Shown one piece after another: positions 45,895-55,908 of a stretch of DNA of 64,000 bases. Under the pieces are notes generated by a model. The model was not told where the DNA came from and did no database searches. It saw only the letters and a list, made by a program, of their open reading frames with translations. A program made the position numbers and the translations under genes. The stretch's first letter is position 1. Each line of letters starts with the position of its first letter. The stretch comes from Bilifractor porci. Its GTDB lineage: Bacteria; Bacillota; Clostridia; Lachnospirales; Lachnospiraceae. The stretch is from contig NZ_VUMV01000007.1 in the NCBI RefSeq assembly GCF_009696005.1, positions 96,039 to 160,038 on the forward strand, in the 5' to 3' direction.

Positions 45895-46788
45895 TTACTC
45901 CGTGACAGCAAGACCAAAGTCAATCAAAGATTTCCTGAGGCGTTCCTTGTTTGCCGGCTCCATATCGAAAAGAGGACCACGAAGAGGACCGACCTGCATA
46001 CCCATCATATTCATGGCAACCTTGACCGGAATCGGATTTACCTCGCAGAAGAGGGAACCAATCAGATCCAGTGCCTTCAGCTGCATTTCCGCGGCCTCCT
46101 TCACGTTGCCATCCAGCATCTTCCGGCACATGTCATGCGTGTATCTGGGAGCGACATTGGACAGCACGGAGATCACACCGTGTCCGCCTAGGGACATAAT
46201 GGGAATGACCTGGTCGTCGTTTCCGGAGAAAATCTCCAGATCATCTCCGCAGAGCGCCTTCGTTTTCGCAATCTGTGAAATGTTTCCGCTGGCGGCCTTG
46301 ATGCCTTTGATATTCTCCACATTCTTGCAGAGGTAGGCGGCAGTCTCCGGCTGGATATTGCAGCCTGTCCGGGATGGGACATTGTACATGATAATCGGTG
46401 TGTGAACAGCTTCCGCGATGGTGGTATAGTGCCGGATCAGTCCGCTCTGGGTCGCCTTATTGTAGTAGGGCGTGACAATCAGCAGACCGTCAACACCGTA
46501 GCTCTCTGCCTCCCGGGACATGGCAACCGCGGTTGCCGTACTGTTGGACCCGGTTCCCGCAATAACCGGGATTCTGCCGTTTACAGTCTGCACGCAGTGC
46601 TTTACGGTTGCAAGGTGTTCCTCTTCCGTAAGCGTTGCGGATTCTCCGGTGGTGCCGCAGATGACAATAGCATCTGTTCCCTCCGCGATCTGCTGCTCCA
46701 GAATTTCATCCAGCTTTTCCAGATTTACCGATCCGTCGTCGTGCATTGGTGTGATAATGGCTACGCCCGCGCCCTTGAAAAATGACAT
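45895..46788 (-). CDS. dapA: 4-hydroxy-tetrahydrodipicolinate synthase
   Basis: DapA joins pyruvate and aspartate semialdehyde, the first committed step to lysine and diaminopimelate. It has 297 residues in a TIM barrel. GTTGESATLTEEEH and the tyrosine of YNVPSRTGCNI are conserved. The Schiff-base lysine is in IKGIKAASG. GGGAGG precedes the ATG. Its leader contains a lysine riboswitch. Confidence 0.97.
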   Translation of the reverse strand: MSFFKGAGVAIITPMHDDGSVNLEKLDEILEQQIAEGTDAIVICGTTGESATLTEEEHLATVKHCVQTVNGRIPVIAGTGSNSTATAVAMSREAESYGVDGLLIVTPYYNKATQSGLIRHYTTIAEAVHTPIIMYNVPSRTGCNIQPETAAYLCKNVENIKGIKAASGNISQIAKTKALCGDDLEIFSGNDDQVIPIMSLGGHGVISVLSNVAPRYTHDMCRKMLDGNVKEAAEMQLKALDLIGSLFCEVNPIPVKVAMNMMGMQVGPLRGPLFDMEPANKERLRKSLIDFGLAVTE

Positions 46789-47001
46789 ATTTGATCCTCC
46801 CTGTTTGAATTCGGCTGCTGCCGGACTGCGGCCGCGGCCATGTCAAAAAAACCATCCGTCTGCGGCTGAAAACCGCGAGGGACTGATGAGTCCCTGGTCC
46901 TGTATGCCAGAGGCATGCATGGAAGTTTACAAAGAAAAAAGGCAACCGGAAAAGGCGCCTTCTCAGTTGTATATGCAGCTCACACATACAGTTAAACCAA
47001 G

Positions 47002-47160
47002 GATAGCGCTCCATCTTCCGATGACAGTCAGGGATCTGTTCGACCACGAGCCCAGGGAATACTTTCCGGCAATAGTCCCTTCGGCGCGGTCCCCTTTCCC
47101 TGTCCATCTTCCGTGTCCGGCACGTCCGGGCAGATACTGATGTTCCGCGCGACCTCTATC
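47002..47160 (-). ncRNA. Lysine riboswitch (L box) of dapA
   Basis: Read on the minus strand, the element starts with GATAGAGGTCGCGC and closes with GAGCGCTATC, which pair as helix P1. Between them are the conserved AGTAT, GGGGACCGCGCCGAAGGGA and CCGGAAAGTATT-type segments of the L box. Downstream (about 46940-46975) GGCGCC...GCC is followed by a T run and can act as the terminator. Lysine should turn dapA and dapB off. This fills most of the 639-base gap between dapA and typA. Confidence 0.85.
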
Positions 47161-47171
47161 TCAATAGCTGA

Positions 47172-47200
47172 AATATAGCATGATTCGGTCATGCTGTCAA
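47172..47200 (-). promoter_or_regulatory. Promoter of dapA-dapB
   Basis: On the minus strand, TTGACA (47200-47195), 17 bases and TATATT (47177-47172). Transcription should begin about ten bases before the riboswitch helix P1. Confidence 0.88.
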
Positions 47201-47321
47201 GAATCCCGAAAACCGCTCTAAGGCAGGAAACACATGAAAAATTCCCAAAATATCAGCTTGTTTTTCAGCTCTTTTTGCTATTGACACAGCGATATTCCTT
47301 CTACACAAATGAAAAAAAATA

Positions 47322-47330
47322 TGATACAAT
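47322..47330 (+). promoter_or_regulatory. Possible extended -10 promoter of typA
   Basis: TGATACAAT contains an extended -10 (TGN) and TACAAT (47325-47330). A consensus TTGACA at 47281 is too far upstream to pair with it. A leader of about 90 bases with a TTCCGG/CCGGAA hairpin (47367-47396) precedes the ATG. Confidence 0.45.
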
Positions 47331-47427
47331 AATACAGTTGCGAAAAAGACAGGCAGAGCAGAAGATTTCCGGTTTTTCGGAGGGCACTGCCCGGAACCGG
47401 AGAAGGGTTTATAAGAGGTAAAAAGAG

Positions 47428-49260
47428 ATGAATATAGTCAGAGAGGATATCCGGAATGTGGCGATCATTGCTCATGTCGATCACGGCAAGACAACACTGG
47501 TCGACCAGCTGCTTCGTCAGAGCGGGACTTTCCGCGCCAACCAGGAAGTACAGGAGCGTGTCATGGATTCCGGCGATATTGAGCGGGAACGCGGAATTAC
47601 GATCCTTTCCAAGAATACGGCGGTTCACTACAACGGCGTGAAAATAAACATTATTGATACACCCGGACACGCGGATTTCGGGGGCGAGGTAGAGCGTGTC
47701 CTGAAGATGGTCAACGGCGTTATCCTCCTGGTCGACGCCTTTGAGGGGCCGATGCCGCAGACCAGGTTCGTCCTTCAGAAAGCGCTGGATCTGGATCTGA
47801 AGGTCATCGTCTGCATCAATAAAATTGACAGGCCGAACGCCCGTCCCAAAGAAGTTGTGGATGAGGTTCTGGAGCTGCTGATGGATCTGGGCGCCTCGGA
47901 TGAACAGCTGGATGCTCCGTTCCTCTATGCGACTGCCAGAGGCGGATACGCGCTGAACGAGCTGGAGGATGAACCTAAGGACATGACGCCTTTGTTTGAG
48001 GCCATCCTGAAGTATATTCCCTGCCCGGAGGGCGATCCGGAGGCCGGCATCCAGATGCTGGTAAGTACCATTGACTACAACGAGTATGTCGGAAGAATCG
48101 GCATTGGGAAAATTGATAACGGAAAGCTTGCCTTGAACCAGGAAGTTCTTTTGATGAACCACCATGATCCGGATAAGAGAGAGCGGGTAAAAATCAGCAA
48201 GATGTATGTGTTTGACGGGCTGAAGCGGATCGAGGTAAAGGAGGCTTCTGTCGGGGAGATTGTCGCGATTTCCGGCATTCCGGATATTCACATCGGAGAT
48301 ACCCTCTGCGACCTGGTTGACCCGAAGCCGATTCCTTTCCAGAAAATTTCCGACCCGACCATTTCCATGAACTTTCTGGTGAATGATTCTCCTCTTGCCG
48401 GCCAGGAGGGCACCTATGTCACATCCCGGCATTTAAGGGACCGTCTGTTCCGTGAGCTGAACACAGACGTAAGCCTGCGTGTCGAGGAAACTTCGCCGGA
48501 CTGCTTTAAGGTGTCCGGACGCGGCGAGCTGCATCTTTCCGTCCTGATTGAGAGCATGCGCCGGGAAGGATATGAGTTCGCGGTCAGCAAGGCGGAAGTT
48601 ATCTATAAAACCGATGAGAGAGGGAAGAAGCTGGAGCCCCAGGAGCTGGCATATATTGATGTCCCGGATGAATACAGCGGGGCGGTCATCCAGAACCTTA
48701 GTGAGAGAAAGGGAGAGCTTCAGGGCATGAGCGTCGGCGAGAACGGCGTTACCCGTCTGGAGTTTGTCATTCCGTCCAGAGGGCTGATCGGATTCCGCGG
48801 AAGATTTATGACCATGACAAAGGGCACCGGAATTCTGAATACCATTTTCGATGAATATGTTCCTTATAAGGGAGATATTACATTCCGGAAGAACGGCTCA
48901 CTGATTGCCTTCGAGGCAGGAGAATCTGTAACCTACGGCCTGTTTGCCGCTCAGCAGAGAGGCACCCTGTTTATCGGGCCGGGGGAACGTGTGTATGCCG
49001 GCATGGTCATCGGAGAAAGCGGAAAACCGGAGGATATCGAGGTAAACGTCTGCAAGACCAAGCACCTGACCAATACACGTTCTTCCTCCGCGGATGAGGC
49101 GCTGACGCTTACCCCGCCCAGAGTTCTTTCGCTGGAAGACGCCATGGAATTTATTGACAGCGATGAACTGCTGGAGGTCACCCCGAAAAGTCTTCGTATC
49201 CGCAAGCGCCAGCTGGATTCCCGCCTGCGCAAGAGAGAGATGATCAGCCGGAAGAGCTGA
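47428..49260 (+). CDS. typA: Ribosome-associated GTPase TypA/BipA
   Basis: TypA is a translation-factor GTPase that helps ribosome assembly and stress responses. It has 610 residues. The G domain shows [28 protein letters not shown] and [13 protein letters not shown]-like domains III and V follow, and the family-specific C-terminal domain shows LRIRKRQLD. The ATG at 47428 follows AAGAGG. Confidence 0.97.
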   Translation: MNIVREDIRNVAIIAHVDHGKTTLVDQLLRQSGTFRANQEVQERVMDSGDIERERGITILSKNTAVHYNGVKINIIDTPGHADFGGEVERVLKMVNGVILLVDAFEGPMPQTRFVLQKALDLDLKVIVCINKIDRPNARPKEVVDEVLELLMDLGASDEQLDAPFLYATARGGYALNELEDEPKDMTPLFEAILKYIPCPEGDPEAGIQMLVSTIDYNEYVGRIGIGKIDNGKLALNQEVLLMNHHDPDKRERVKISKMYVFDGLKRIEVKEASVGEIVAISGIPDIHIGDTLCDLVDPKPIPFQKISDPTISMNFLVNDSPLAGQEGTYVTSRHLRDRLFRELNTDVSLRVEETSPDCFKVSGRGELHLSVLIESMRREGYEFAVSKAEVIYKTDERGKKLEPQELAYIDVPDEYSGAVIQNLSERKGELQGMSVGENGVTRLEFVIPSRGLIGFRGRFMTMTKGTGILNTIFDEYVPYKGDITFRKNGSLIAFEAGESVTYGLFAAQQRGTLFIGPGERVYAGMVIGESGKPEDIEVNVCKTKHLTNTRSSSADEALTLTPPRVLSLEDAMEFIDSDELLEVTPKSLRIRKRQLDSRLRKREMISRKS

Positions 49261-49324
49261 CGCGTAAAAGAAAAAATTCAGCTGCTGTTTCTCTGCTTTA
49301 ACAGCAGGGTTTACAGGGCTGTGT

Positions 49325-49361
49325 AAAAAAGAAGGGCCGGATGCATTTGTGCATCCGGCCC
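49325..49361 (-). terminator. Terminator of the murC-prs unit
   Basis: GGGCCGGATGCA (49334-49345) pairs perfectly with TGCATCCGGCCC (49350-49361) around TTTG. On the minus strand the hairpin is followed by TTC and six T residues (complement of 49325-49333), so it ends reverse-strand transcripts. On the plus strand CTGTTCT follows, so it may also stop typA read-through. Confidence 0.9.
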
Positions 49362-49402
49362 TGTTCTGTCTCGTCCGTTTTCTGCGTGACAGCAGGGAGC
49401 AG

Positions 49403-50590
49403 TCAGATTTTCTCGTGGTTCATAAATTTCTTTATGACCCTCTGGATTCGGTCAGAGGGATCCAGAAGGCTGCTGATGGAAGAATCGTGGTTCAGTGTAT
49501 CAATGATCAGGGCGACGTACTTGCTCAGGTCGCAGTTAATGTAATAAGGCCTTTTCAGCAGGTCCGGTGTCTGGTACACAAGGTTTGTTGTTACCAGCTT
49601 GGTGAAGAAGCCCTGCTCGTAGGCTTTGTCGAATTTGTCCAGCCCGTTTGTAAACAGACCGAACGTCGCGCAGATGTAGATGTTTTTGGCATGGCGTTCC
49701 TTCAGCAGCTTAGCTACCTCAATGACGCTTCCGCCGGAGGAGATCATGTCATCAATAATAATCATATCCTTCCCCTCTACATCGGCTCCCAGAAATTCAT
49801 GGGCGACAATAGGATTGGATCCGTTCACGATCACGGAATAGTCCCTTCTTTTGTAGAACATGCCCATATCCACGCCCAGGTTGTTGGCAATATAGATGGC
49901 CCGGCCCATACCCCCCTCGTCCGGGCTGATCACCATCAGGTGGTCGGAATCCAGTTTCATGTCCGGCTCTGCGTGACGCAGGATGTTTTTAATAAACTGG
50001 TAGGCGGGCTGCACGGTCTCAAATCCGTGCAGGGGAATGGCGTTCTGTACACGCGGATCATGCGCGTCAAAGGTAATAATATTCTCCACACCCATGTCCA
50101 CAAGCTCCTGCAGGCCGATGGCGCAGTCCAGAGATTCCCTTCCGGAGCGCTTATGCTGGCGGCTCTCGTACAGGAAGGGCATGATGACATTGATGCGGCG
50201 GGCTTTTCCCCCGACAGCCGCGATCACCCGTTTCAGATCCTGGAAATGATCGTCCGGGGACATCCGGTTCTGATAGCCGCAGAGAGAATAGGTGATCGAG
50301 TAATTGCAGACATCCACAAGAATATAGAGGTCATCTCCGCGGACGGATTCCTTCAGGACGCCCTTGGCCTCGCCGGATCCGAAGCGGGGAACGGAGGAGG
50401 GAATCAGATAGGAATCTCTCTCATAGCCCTCCACGGAGAGATTGGTCTTGTGATCGGATTCCCGTTCCTTTCTCCACTGGACCAGATAGTCATCTACTCT
50501 TTTGCCCATCTCGCGGCAGCTGTCGAGGGCAATAATGCCCAGACGCCCGTAGGGAAGAGAGTCATAGTAATTTGATGTTTTTTCCGCCAT
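49403..50590 (-). CDS. prs: Ribose-phosphate pyrophosphokinase, long form
   Basis: The enzyme makes PRPP from ribose-5-phosphate and ATP for nucleotide, histidine and tryptophan synthesis. It has 395 residues, longer than the common 315-residue form, with extra N-terminal sequence and inserts. RQHKRSGRESLDCAIGLQEL, VISPDEGGMGRA and the PRPP loop IIIDDMISSGGSV are conserved. The ATG at 50590 is preceded by AGGAGG. An open extension to 50635 overlaps dnaI and is rejected. The gene is last in a reverse unit with dnaI, dnaD and murC. Confidence 0.9.
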   Translation of the reverse strand: MAEKTSNYYDSLPYGRLGIIALDSCREMGKRVDDYLVQWRKERESDHKTNLSVEGYERDSYLIPSSVPRFGSGEAKGVLKESVRGDDLYILVDVCNYSITYSLCGYQNRMSPDDHFQDLKRVIAAVGGKARRINVIMPFLYESRQHKRSGRESLDCAIGLQELVDMGVENIITFDAHDPRVQNAIPLHGFETVQPAYQFIKNILRHAEPDMKLDSDHLMVISPDEGGMGRAIYIANNLGVDMGMFYKRRDYSVIVNGSNPIVAHEFLGADVEGKDMIIIDDMISSGGSVIEVAKLLKERHAKNIYICATFGLFTNGLDKFDKAYEQGFFTKLVTTNLVYQTPDLLKRPYYINCDLSKYVALIIDTLNHDSSISSLLDPSDRIQRVIKKFMNHEKI

Positions 50591-50594
50591 TTTT

Positions 50595-51593
50595 CTATTG
50601 TCCTCCTGCCAGTTTTTTCTGAATGCGGATGTCATGTCCGCTCATATGAACCAGTGTATAGTTTCCTAAAATACGGGAAGCCGTTCTCTCGGAGAAGGTA
50701 TCGGCAAATTCCCGGACGGAGAGGTTTGTCGAAAGAATCGTCGGTGTGCGGCGCAAAATCCTCTCGTTGATGCAGGTAAAAAGCTCCGAGGAGACAAACG
50801 TGTTTGTCAGCTCTGTGCCGAGATCATCAATAATCAGCAGGTCACTGGAAAACAGAAAGCCGTAAAATTCCTGCAGCTCCCCGGTATCACCGGATCCGGA
50901 AAATTTGTATTTCCGCAGCATGTCAAACATGTCGCCGGCCGTCAGGTAAAGAACGCTGAAGCCCCGGTCCAGCAGGGCGCCTGCGATGCAGTGGGAGAGA
51001 AAGGTCTTTCCGACGCCCACCTCGCCGTAGAAACAGAGATTTTCAAATTCCTCATGGAAGTTCCGCACAAAAGACCGGGCTGTCCGGAGCGCGTTTTCCG
51101 CCTCCTGGAGGGAGCTTGCGCCTGTCTGCGGACTGATCCGTGAGGGATCATAGTAATCCAGGCTGAAATTTTCAAAGGTATCTTTCCTCAGAGTATCCGG
51201 GAGATTGGACTGCGCGTAAAGAACCTGCAGCTCCAGCTGACGGAAGCAGCTGCATTTTTTTCTGCCGATGTAGCCGGTATCCCTGCATGCGGGACAGACA
51301 TACTGCATGTCCAGATAGTTGTCGGGATAGCCATGTTTCTCTAGAAGAAGCTTTCTCTCTGCGGATATTTCCGCGAGCGCCTTTTTCAGATCAAAATCCC
51401 TGTGGTCTCCGGGATCCAGGAGGGCATAGGCCTTGTCCACAGACAGGCCGGCAGCTTTGCTGTCCAGCTCCTGCAGCCGCGGTATGTGCAGATAGGCATC
51501 ACGCCGACGCTCCGCCAGCGCGCGCTGGTCAGAGATCTGGCGTTGATTATACAGACGCATAACGGCGTCATACTGAGAATTGGTTAGTGCCAT
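50595..51593 (-). CDS. dnaI: DnaC/DnaI-type helicase loader
   Basis: The protein loads the replicative helicase at origins and forks. It has 332 residues. An N-terminal part with a zinc-ribbon-like CPACRDTGYIGRKKCSC is followed by an AAA+ domain with Walker A YGEVGVGKTF and Walker B LLIIDDLGTE. STNLS and SRILG (arginine finger region) are also present. It is encoded 16 bases after dnaD and four bases before prs. Confidence 0.9.
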   Translation of the reverse strand: MALTNSQYDAVMRLYNQRQISDQRALAERRRDAYLHIPRLQELDSKAAGLSVDKAYALLDPGDHRDFDLKKALAEISAERKLLLEKHGYPDNYLDMQYVCPACRDTGYIGRKKCSCFRQLELQVLYAQSNLPDTLRKDTFENFSLDYYDPSRISPQTGASSLQEAENALRTARSFVRNFHEEFENLCFYGEVGVGKTFLSHCIAGALLDRGFSVLYLTAGDMFDMLRKYKFSGSGDTGELQEFYGFLFSSDLLIIDDLGTELTNTFVSSELFTCINERILRRTPTILSTNLSVREFADTFSERTASRILGNYTLVHMSGHDIRIQKKLAGGQ

Positions 51594-51609
51594 ATCTGTT
51601 TCCCCTGCC

Positions 51610-52773
51610 TCAGTGTTTTCCGGACTCCTGACTGTTCAGGAGCTCCTGTTCCAGCTTGTCATAGTCATAAGTTCTGGGCTGAAAATTGTTATTAAAACGG
51701 TTCGTCGTCTTTGGTGTCCCGGAGGGCTTCTTTTTGTCCGGCTCGGATGCCTTCCGGGTCTCCCTATGCCGCTCATCCAGGACGGTAATATCATCCAGAG
51801 ATTTTACCCCCGCGTTGTGCCACGCGGTGAGAATCACATCCGCGTAGGGAAAGCTGGGCTGTCCGGTTTTCCGGATCGTCCGGCTTGCCGCCTCCCCGAT
51901 AATGTCGGTGGAAAAGCCGTATTCGTTCAGCCATCGGTCCATAGCGGCAATTTCATCCGGAATCGGATCCCGGTTCCGGATTCCAAAAGCCCGAAAAATC
52001 GTATAGTAGTTCTTCTTCCCAAGCTTTTCTCTGGCTTTGGCATCCTTCAAGGTAAGAATGCCATCCTTGTACCAGGCCAGACCGACGGTCTCTATGTAAT
52101 GCATGCTTCGTTTTCCCCTGCTTACACAGTATTCTACCAGATATTCCACCAGATTTTCAGGAAAATGAAGCTCATCGTAGAAATAAAGCAGGTGCCGGAG
52201 ATCTGTCGTGCTGAGGGTACGCCCCAGATAGGCTTCCGCCACCATGGCGATGGTTTTCGCGTCCTCATTGTTTTTCAGTTCCCGAAGCCGCGCGGAGGAG
52301 ATCTGGACAGGCTGGCGGGAATCCGCGCCTTTTCCGGCGCTGTTCTCTCCGGAAGAAGTTTCCTCTTCCTGTTTTGTCGTGCCCTCAATTTTTCCGGGAA
52401 GCTCCGCGGCAGGCGGCAGCGGCAGCCCCGCGTCGGAGCCGTCCTCCTCCGGGATACGGCGGGTTGCGGACAAGGTCTCGGATATGGGGAGAAGAACAAT
52501 TTCCTCCAGTTCCTTCTCCTTAAAATTCAGCTTCAGAAGTCCGGCTTTTTCCCAGTACCGCAGGGCCCGCAGGACATCCTTTTCCGTACACGAAAAAACA
52601 TCCGCCAGAGAGGAAAGGGTCGGATACGCGTTAGGGGCATGGACGCTCCGGAGCAGGTAAAGAAAGATCTTTACAAACTCCCCGTTTGCCCTCGGCATAT
52701 AATAATCAACAAAAGTATCCGGCAGCAGAGTCGCCCCTGCCAGCCGGTGATCCTGAATGGTAATGGAACCCAT
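51610..52773 (-). CDS. dnaD: DnaD-domain replication initiation protein
   Basis: DnaD-domain proteins help assemble the initiation complex and work with the helicase loader. It has 387 residues. A winged-helix-like N-terminal region (FVKIFLYLLRSVHAPNAYPT, then SCTEKDVLRALRYWEKAG) precedes a polar, acidic linker near residues 105-165. Two DnaD-like C-terminal domains follow, each ending in a tryptophan-containing helix (TVGLAWYKDGI and ILTAWHNAGV). It lies next to the helicase loader gene, as in many Clostridia. GAGGA precedes the ATG. Confidence 0.9.
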   Translation of the reverse strand: MGSITIQDHRLAGATLLPDTFVDYYMPRANGEFVKIFLYLLRSVHAPNAYPTLSSLADVFSCTEKDVLRALRYWEKAGLLKLNFKEKELEEIVLLPISETLSATRRIPEEDGSDAGLPLPPAAELPGKIEGTTKQEEETSSGENSAGKGADSRQPVQISSARLRELKNNEDAKTIAMVAEAYLGRTLSTTDLRHLLYFYDELHFPENLVEYLVEYCVSRGKRSMHYIETVGLAWYKDGILTLKDAKAREKLGKKNYYTIFRAFGIRNRDPIPDEIAAMDRWLNEYGFSTDIIGEAASRTIRKTGQPSFPYADVILTAWHNAGVKSLDDITVLDERHRETRKASEPDKKKPSGTPKTTNRFNNNFQPRTYDYDKLEQELLNSQESGKH

Positions 52774-52785
52774 GGCATCCTCACA

Positions 52786-54162
52786 TCATTTTACAAGTGC
52801 CTCTCCGATCTGGACAACATTTCCGGCACCCATGGTGATCAGAAGATCTCCCTCGCGGCAGTTCTTTCTGGCAAAGTCCTCGATTTCCTCAAAAGAAGGA
52901 AAATAATCGCAGTCTGTTCCCAGCTTCTGAATCTCATCCTGCAGGTCGCGGGAGGAAATTCCGTAGATGTCCAGCTCTCTGGCGGCGTAAATGTCTGCCA
53001 GGATCACATGGTCTGCCAGCGTGAGGGCTTCGGCAAATTCATGCAGAAGCGCTTTGGTGCGGGTGTAGGTGTGCGGCTGAAAAATGCACCAGATTTTTTT
53101 GTGAGGATATTTGGCCGCCGTGCGCAGCGTCGCCCGGATCTCTGTGGGATGGTGCGCATAGTCATCAATAACGGTGACGCCGTTCATCATTCCCTTGTAC
53201 TCAAAACGGCGGTTGGTTCCGTGAAAGCTCGAGAACCCTTCCTGAATGGTCCCCGGGCGGATGCCCAGCAGATCGGCCAGGGCTATGGCTGCCAGCGCGT
53301 TCCCTACGTTGTGCTCGCCGGGAACACCCAGACGGAAGTTCCCGTACTCCGTACCGTTGTGCAGGACGCGGAAAGAGGCACAGCCCATTTTGTCATAGGA
53401 AACCGTATCCGCCGTAAAATCACCGTTCCCCAGAATGGAGTAGGTCACGACCCTGCAGGGCAGATCCCTGCTGATCATTTTGTAGGCAGGATCGTCCGCG
53501 TTGATAATCAATGCACCGTCCGCCGGAAGCAGCTCCGCGAAACGGCGGAAGGAGTGGCGGATATCGTCAAGATCCTTGAAAAAGTCCAGATGATCCGCGT
53601 CAATATCCAGAATGATGCTGATTTTCGGGAAAAAGCTGAGGAAGCTGTTGGTATATTCACAGGCCTCCATCAGAAAAGCTTTTCTTCCCCCGATCCGGTA
53701 ATTTCCTTTTATCAGGGGCAGAATTCCGCCCACGGAGATAGTCGGATCCATCTCGGCAGCCATAAGGATATGGGCCGCCATGGAGGTGGTAGTCGTTTTC
53801 CCGTGCGTACCCGAAACACAGATGGGAATCTGATAATTCTTCATCATCTGCCCCAGAAGCTGGGCCCGGCTGAGCATCGGGATTTTTTTCTTTACGGCAG
53901 CGGCAAACTCCGGATTGTCCGGATGGATCGCCGCCGTATAGATGACGGCGTCAATCGAGTCGTCGATGTTGTCTGCGGTTTGGCTGTAAACAATCCTGGC
54001 GCCTGCCTTTTCCAGTTTCTCGGTAAGCTCTGACTTTTTGAAGTCAGAACCGGAAATGGTAAAACCTTCCTTTAATAATATAGCGGCAAGGCCGCTCATA
54101 CTGATTCCGCCGATTCCGATAAAATGAAGATGGTTCGGCTGATCAAAATGTATCGTATACAT
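52786..54162 (-). CDS. murC: UDP-N-acetylmuramate--L-alanine ligase
   Basis: MurC adds L-alanine to UDP-MurNAc in peptidoglycan synthesis. From the ATG at 54162 it has 458 residues, the usual length. It begins MYTIHFDQPNHLHFIGIGG with the nucleotide-binding loop GIGGISMSG. The ATP loop is GTHGKTTTTS, and HPTEIRATL lies in the C-terminal domain. A longer frame to 54240 adds 26 residues without family similarity and has no ribosome site. It heads the reverse-strand unit murC-dnaD-dnaI-prs. Confidence 0.96.
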   Translation of the reverse strand: MYTIHFDQPNHLHFIGIGGISMSGLAAILLKEGFTISGSDFKKSELTEKLEKAGARIVYSQTADNIDDSIDAVIYTAAIHPDNPEFAAAVKKKIPMLSRAQLLGQMMKNYQIPICVSGTHGKTTTTSMAAHILMAAEMDPTISVGGILPLIKGNYRIGGRKAFLMEACEYTNSFLSFFPKISIILDIDADHLDFFKDLDDIRHSFRRFAELLPADGALIINADDPAYKMISRDLPCRVVTYSILGNGDFTADTVSYDKMGCASFRVLHNGTEYGNFRLGVPGEHNVGNALAAIALADLLGIRPGTIQEGFSSFHGTNRRFEYKGMMNGVTVIDDYAHHPTEIRATLRTAAKYPHKKIWCIFQPHTYTRTKALLHEFAEALTLADHVILADIYAARELDIYGISSRDLQDEIQKLGTDCDYFPSFEEIEDFARKNCREGDLLITMGAGNVVQIGEALVK

Positions 54163-54393
54163 ATGGGTAAAATCCTGAACTTTCCTTATATAAATTGTAT
54201 AAATTGATGATGTTGTGGTAAAAGGCCGTTTGCCCTCCACATGATGTCACGAATTGCTTCGTTTCTTTGAAATTTTCCGGCATCAAAAAACAGACGGACT
54301 TTCCGGCCTTCATGTCTGTCTGCGGAAAAAGGCAGAGGGAACATTCCAGTCCCCGGAAAATATCGAAAGACCCGGTTCCTCTGCAGCAACTAG
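54163..54393. other. murC leader without a visible gene
   Basis: About 230 bases of transcribed leader on the minus strand, part of the 468-base divergent gap to glgC. I see no recognisable riboswitch or T box. The TCCGG/CCGGA steps could form weak stems. Confidence 0.5.
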
Positions 54394-54422
54394 ATTATAG
54401 CCTCCCCTTTGTAAAAAAGCAA
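54394..54422 (-). promoter_or_regulatory. Promoter of murC-dnaD-dnaI-prs
   Basis: On the minus strand, TTGCTT (54422-54417), 17 bases and TATAAT (54399-54394). Confidence 0.75.
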
Positions 54423-54571
54423 GAAAGACAGGCGGATCCAGGCAGAGCACCGGAGCAGGAATCATTTTGGAAAAACATCAGTTTTTTTGTAGGAACTGGA
54501 GAAACCGGACCAAAACATTCGGTATTTTGCATTAAAAAACATGCATATGAGCTGATTTTTTATTGAAAATG

Positions 54572-54600
54572 TTCACAATTACATTCCTGTATGCTATAAT
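54572..54600 (+). promoter_or_regulatory. Promoter of glgC-glgD
   Basis: TTCACA (54572-54577), 17 bases and TATAAT (54595-54600) with a TGC extension before the -10. Confidence 0.85.
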
Positions 54601-54630
54601 TCTAATATCTTAGGAACAAGGGGTGAGCGC

Positions 54631-55908
54631 ATGGTTAAAAAAGAAATGATCGCCATGCTCCTTGCCGGCGGGCAGGGAAGCAGACTGGGCATCCTGACGG
54701 CAAAGGTGGCAAAGCCTGCCGTGGAATTCGGGGCAAAATACCGTATTATTGATTTCCCGCTCAGTAACTGTATCAATTCGGGTATCGATACGGTGGGTGT
54801 GCTGACGCAGTACCAGCCTCTGCGGCTGAACAATCATATCGGGATAGGCATTCCGTGGGATCTGGACCGGAATGTAGGCGGTGTGACGATTCTTCCGCCC
54901 TATGAGAAAAGCACAAACAGCGAATGGTATACCGGCACCGCAAATGCCATTTACCAGAATCTGGCGTACATGCAGTCCATGAACCCGGATTACGTCCTGA
55001 TCCTCTCTGGAGACCACATCTACAAAATGGATTACGAGGTCATGCTGGATTACCACAAGGCCAATAAAGCCGATGTGACGATCGCCTGCATGCCGGTTCC
55101 CATGGAGGAGGCCAGCCGGTTTGGCATTATGATCACGGATGGCAGCGGAAGAATTACAGAGTTTGAGGAAAAACCGGAGCATCCCAGAAGCAACCTGGCG
55201 TCCATGGGGATTTATATCTTCAATTGGCAGACGCTGAAGGATTCCCTGATTGCCCTCAGGGATCAGCCGGGGTGCGATTTCGGCAAGCATGTGCTTCCCT
55301 ACTGCAGAGATAACGGAAAACGGTTATTCGCGTATGAATTCAACGGTTACTGGAAGGATGTCGGAACCCTCGGCTCCTACTGGCAGGCAAATATGGAGCT
55401 GATTGATATCATTCCGGAATTTAATCTGTATGAGGAATTCTGGAAGATCTACACCAAGGGAGATATTATCAGGCCGCAGTATATTTCCGCAGAAGGAACC
55501 GCAGACCGGTGCATCATGGGAGAGGGCACGGAAGTTTACGGGGAAGTGCATAATTCGGTCATCGGAGCCGGGGTAACCATAAAAAAAGGAGCCGTTGTGC
55601 GGGATTCCATTATTATGCGGAATACCGTAGTGGAAGAAGGCGCGCAGATAGACCGGGCGATCATTGCGGAAGAGTCTGTGATCGGCGCAAATGTGCAGAT
55701 CGGGGTAGGGGAAGAAGCACCCAATGTGCTGAATCCCAGGATCTACGCATGGGGTCTGGCAACCATCGGTGAGAGGTCTGTCATTCCCGCCGGGGTCCGG
55801 ATTGGCAAAAACACGGTAGCGGGCGGGAAACTGACGGCGGAGGATTTCGAGAACGGCGAGCTTCCCGGAGGCGGGGCGCTTATCAAAGAGGACGGTGATC
55901 TGATATGA
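54631..55908 (+). CDS. glgC: Glucose-1-phosphate adenylyltransferase
   Basis: GlgC makes ADP-glucose, the donor for glycogen synthesis. It has 425 residues. The N-terminal nucleotidyltransferase shows [20 protein letters not shown] and [29 protein letters not shown] and [10 protein letters not shown] line the active site. A left-handed beta helix forms the C-terminal part. AAGGGGTGA precedes the ATG. Its stop overlaps the glgD start by four bases. Confidence 0.97.
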   Translation: MVKKEMIAMLLAGGQGSRLGILTAKVAKPAVEFGAKYRIIDFPLSNCINSGIDTVGVLTQYQPLRLNNHIGIGIPWDLDRNVGGVTILPPYEKSTNSEWYTGTANAIYQNLAYMQSMNPDYVLILSGDHIYKMDYEVMLDYHKANKADVTIACMPVPMEEASRFGIMITDGSGRITEFEEKPEHPRSNLASMGIYIFNWQTLKDSLIALRDQPGCDFGKHVLPYCRDNGKRLFAYEFNGYWKDVGTLGSYWQANMELIDIIPEFNLYEEFWKIYTKGDIIRPQYISAEGTADRCIMGEGTEVYGEVHNSVIGAGVTIKKGAVVRDSIIMRNTVVEEGAQIDRAIIAEESVIGANVQIGVGEEAPNVLNPRIYAWGLATIGERSVIPAGVRIGKNTVAGGKLTAEDFENGELPGGGALIKEDGDLI

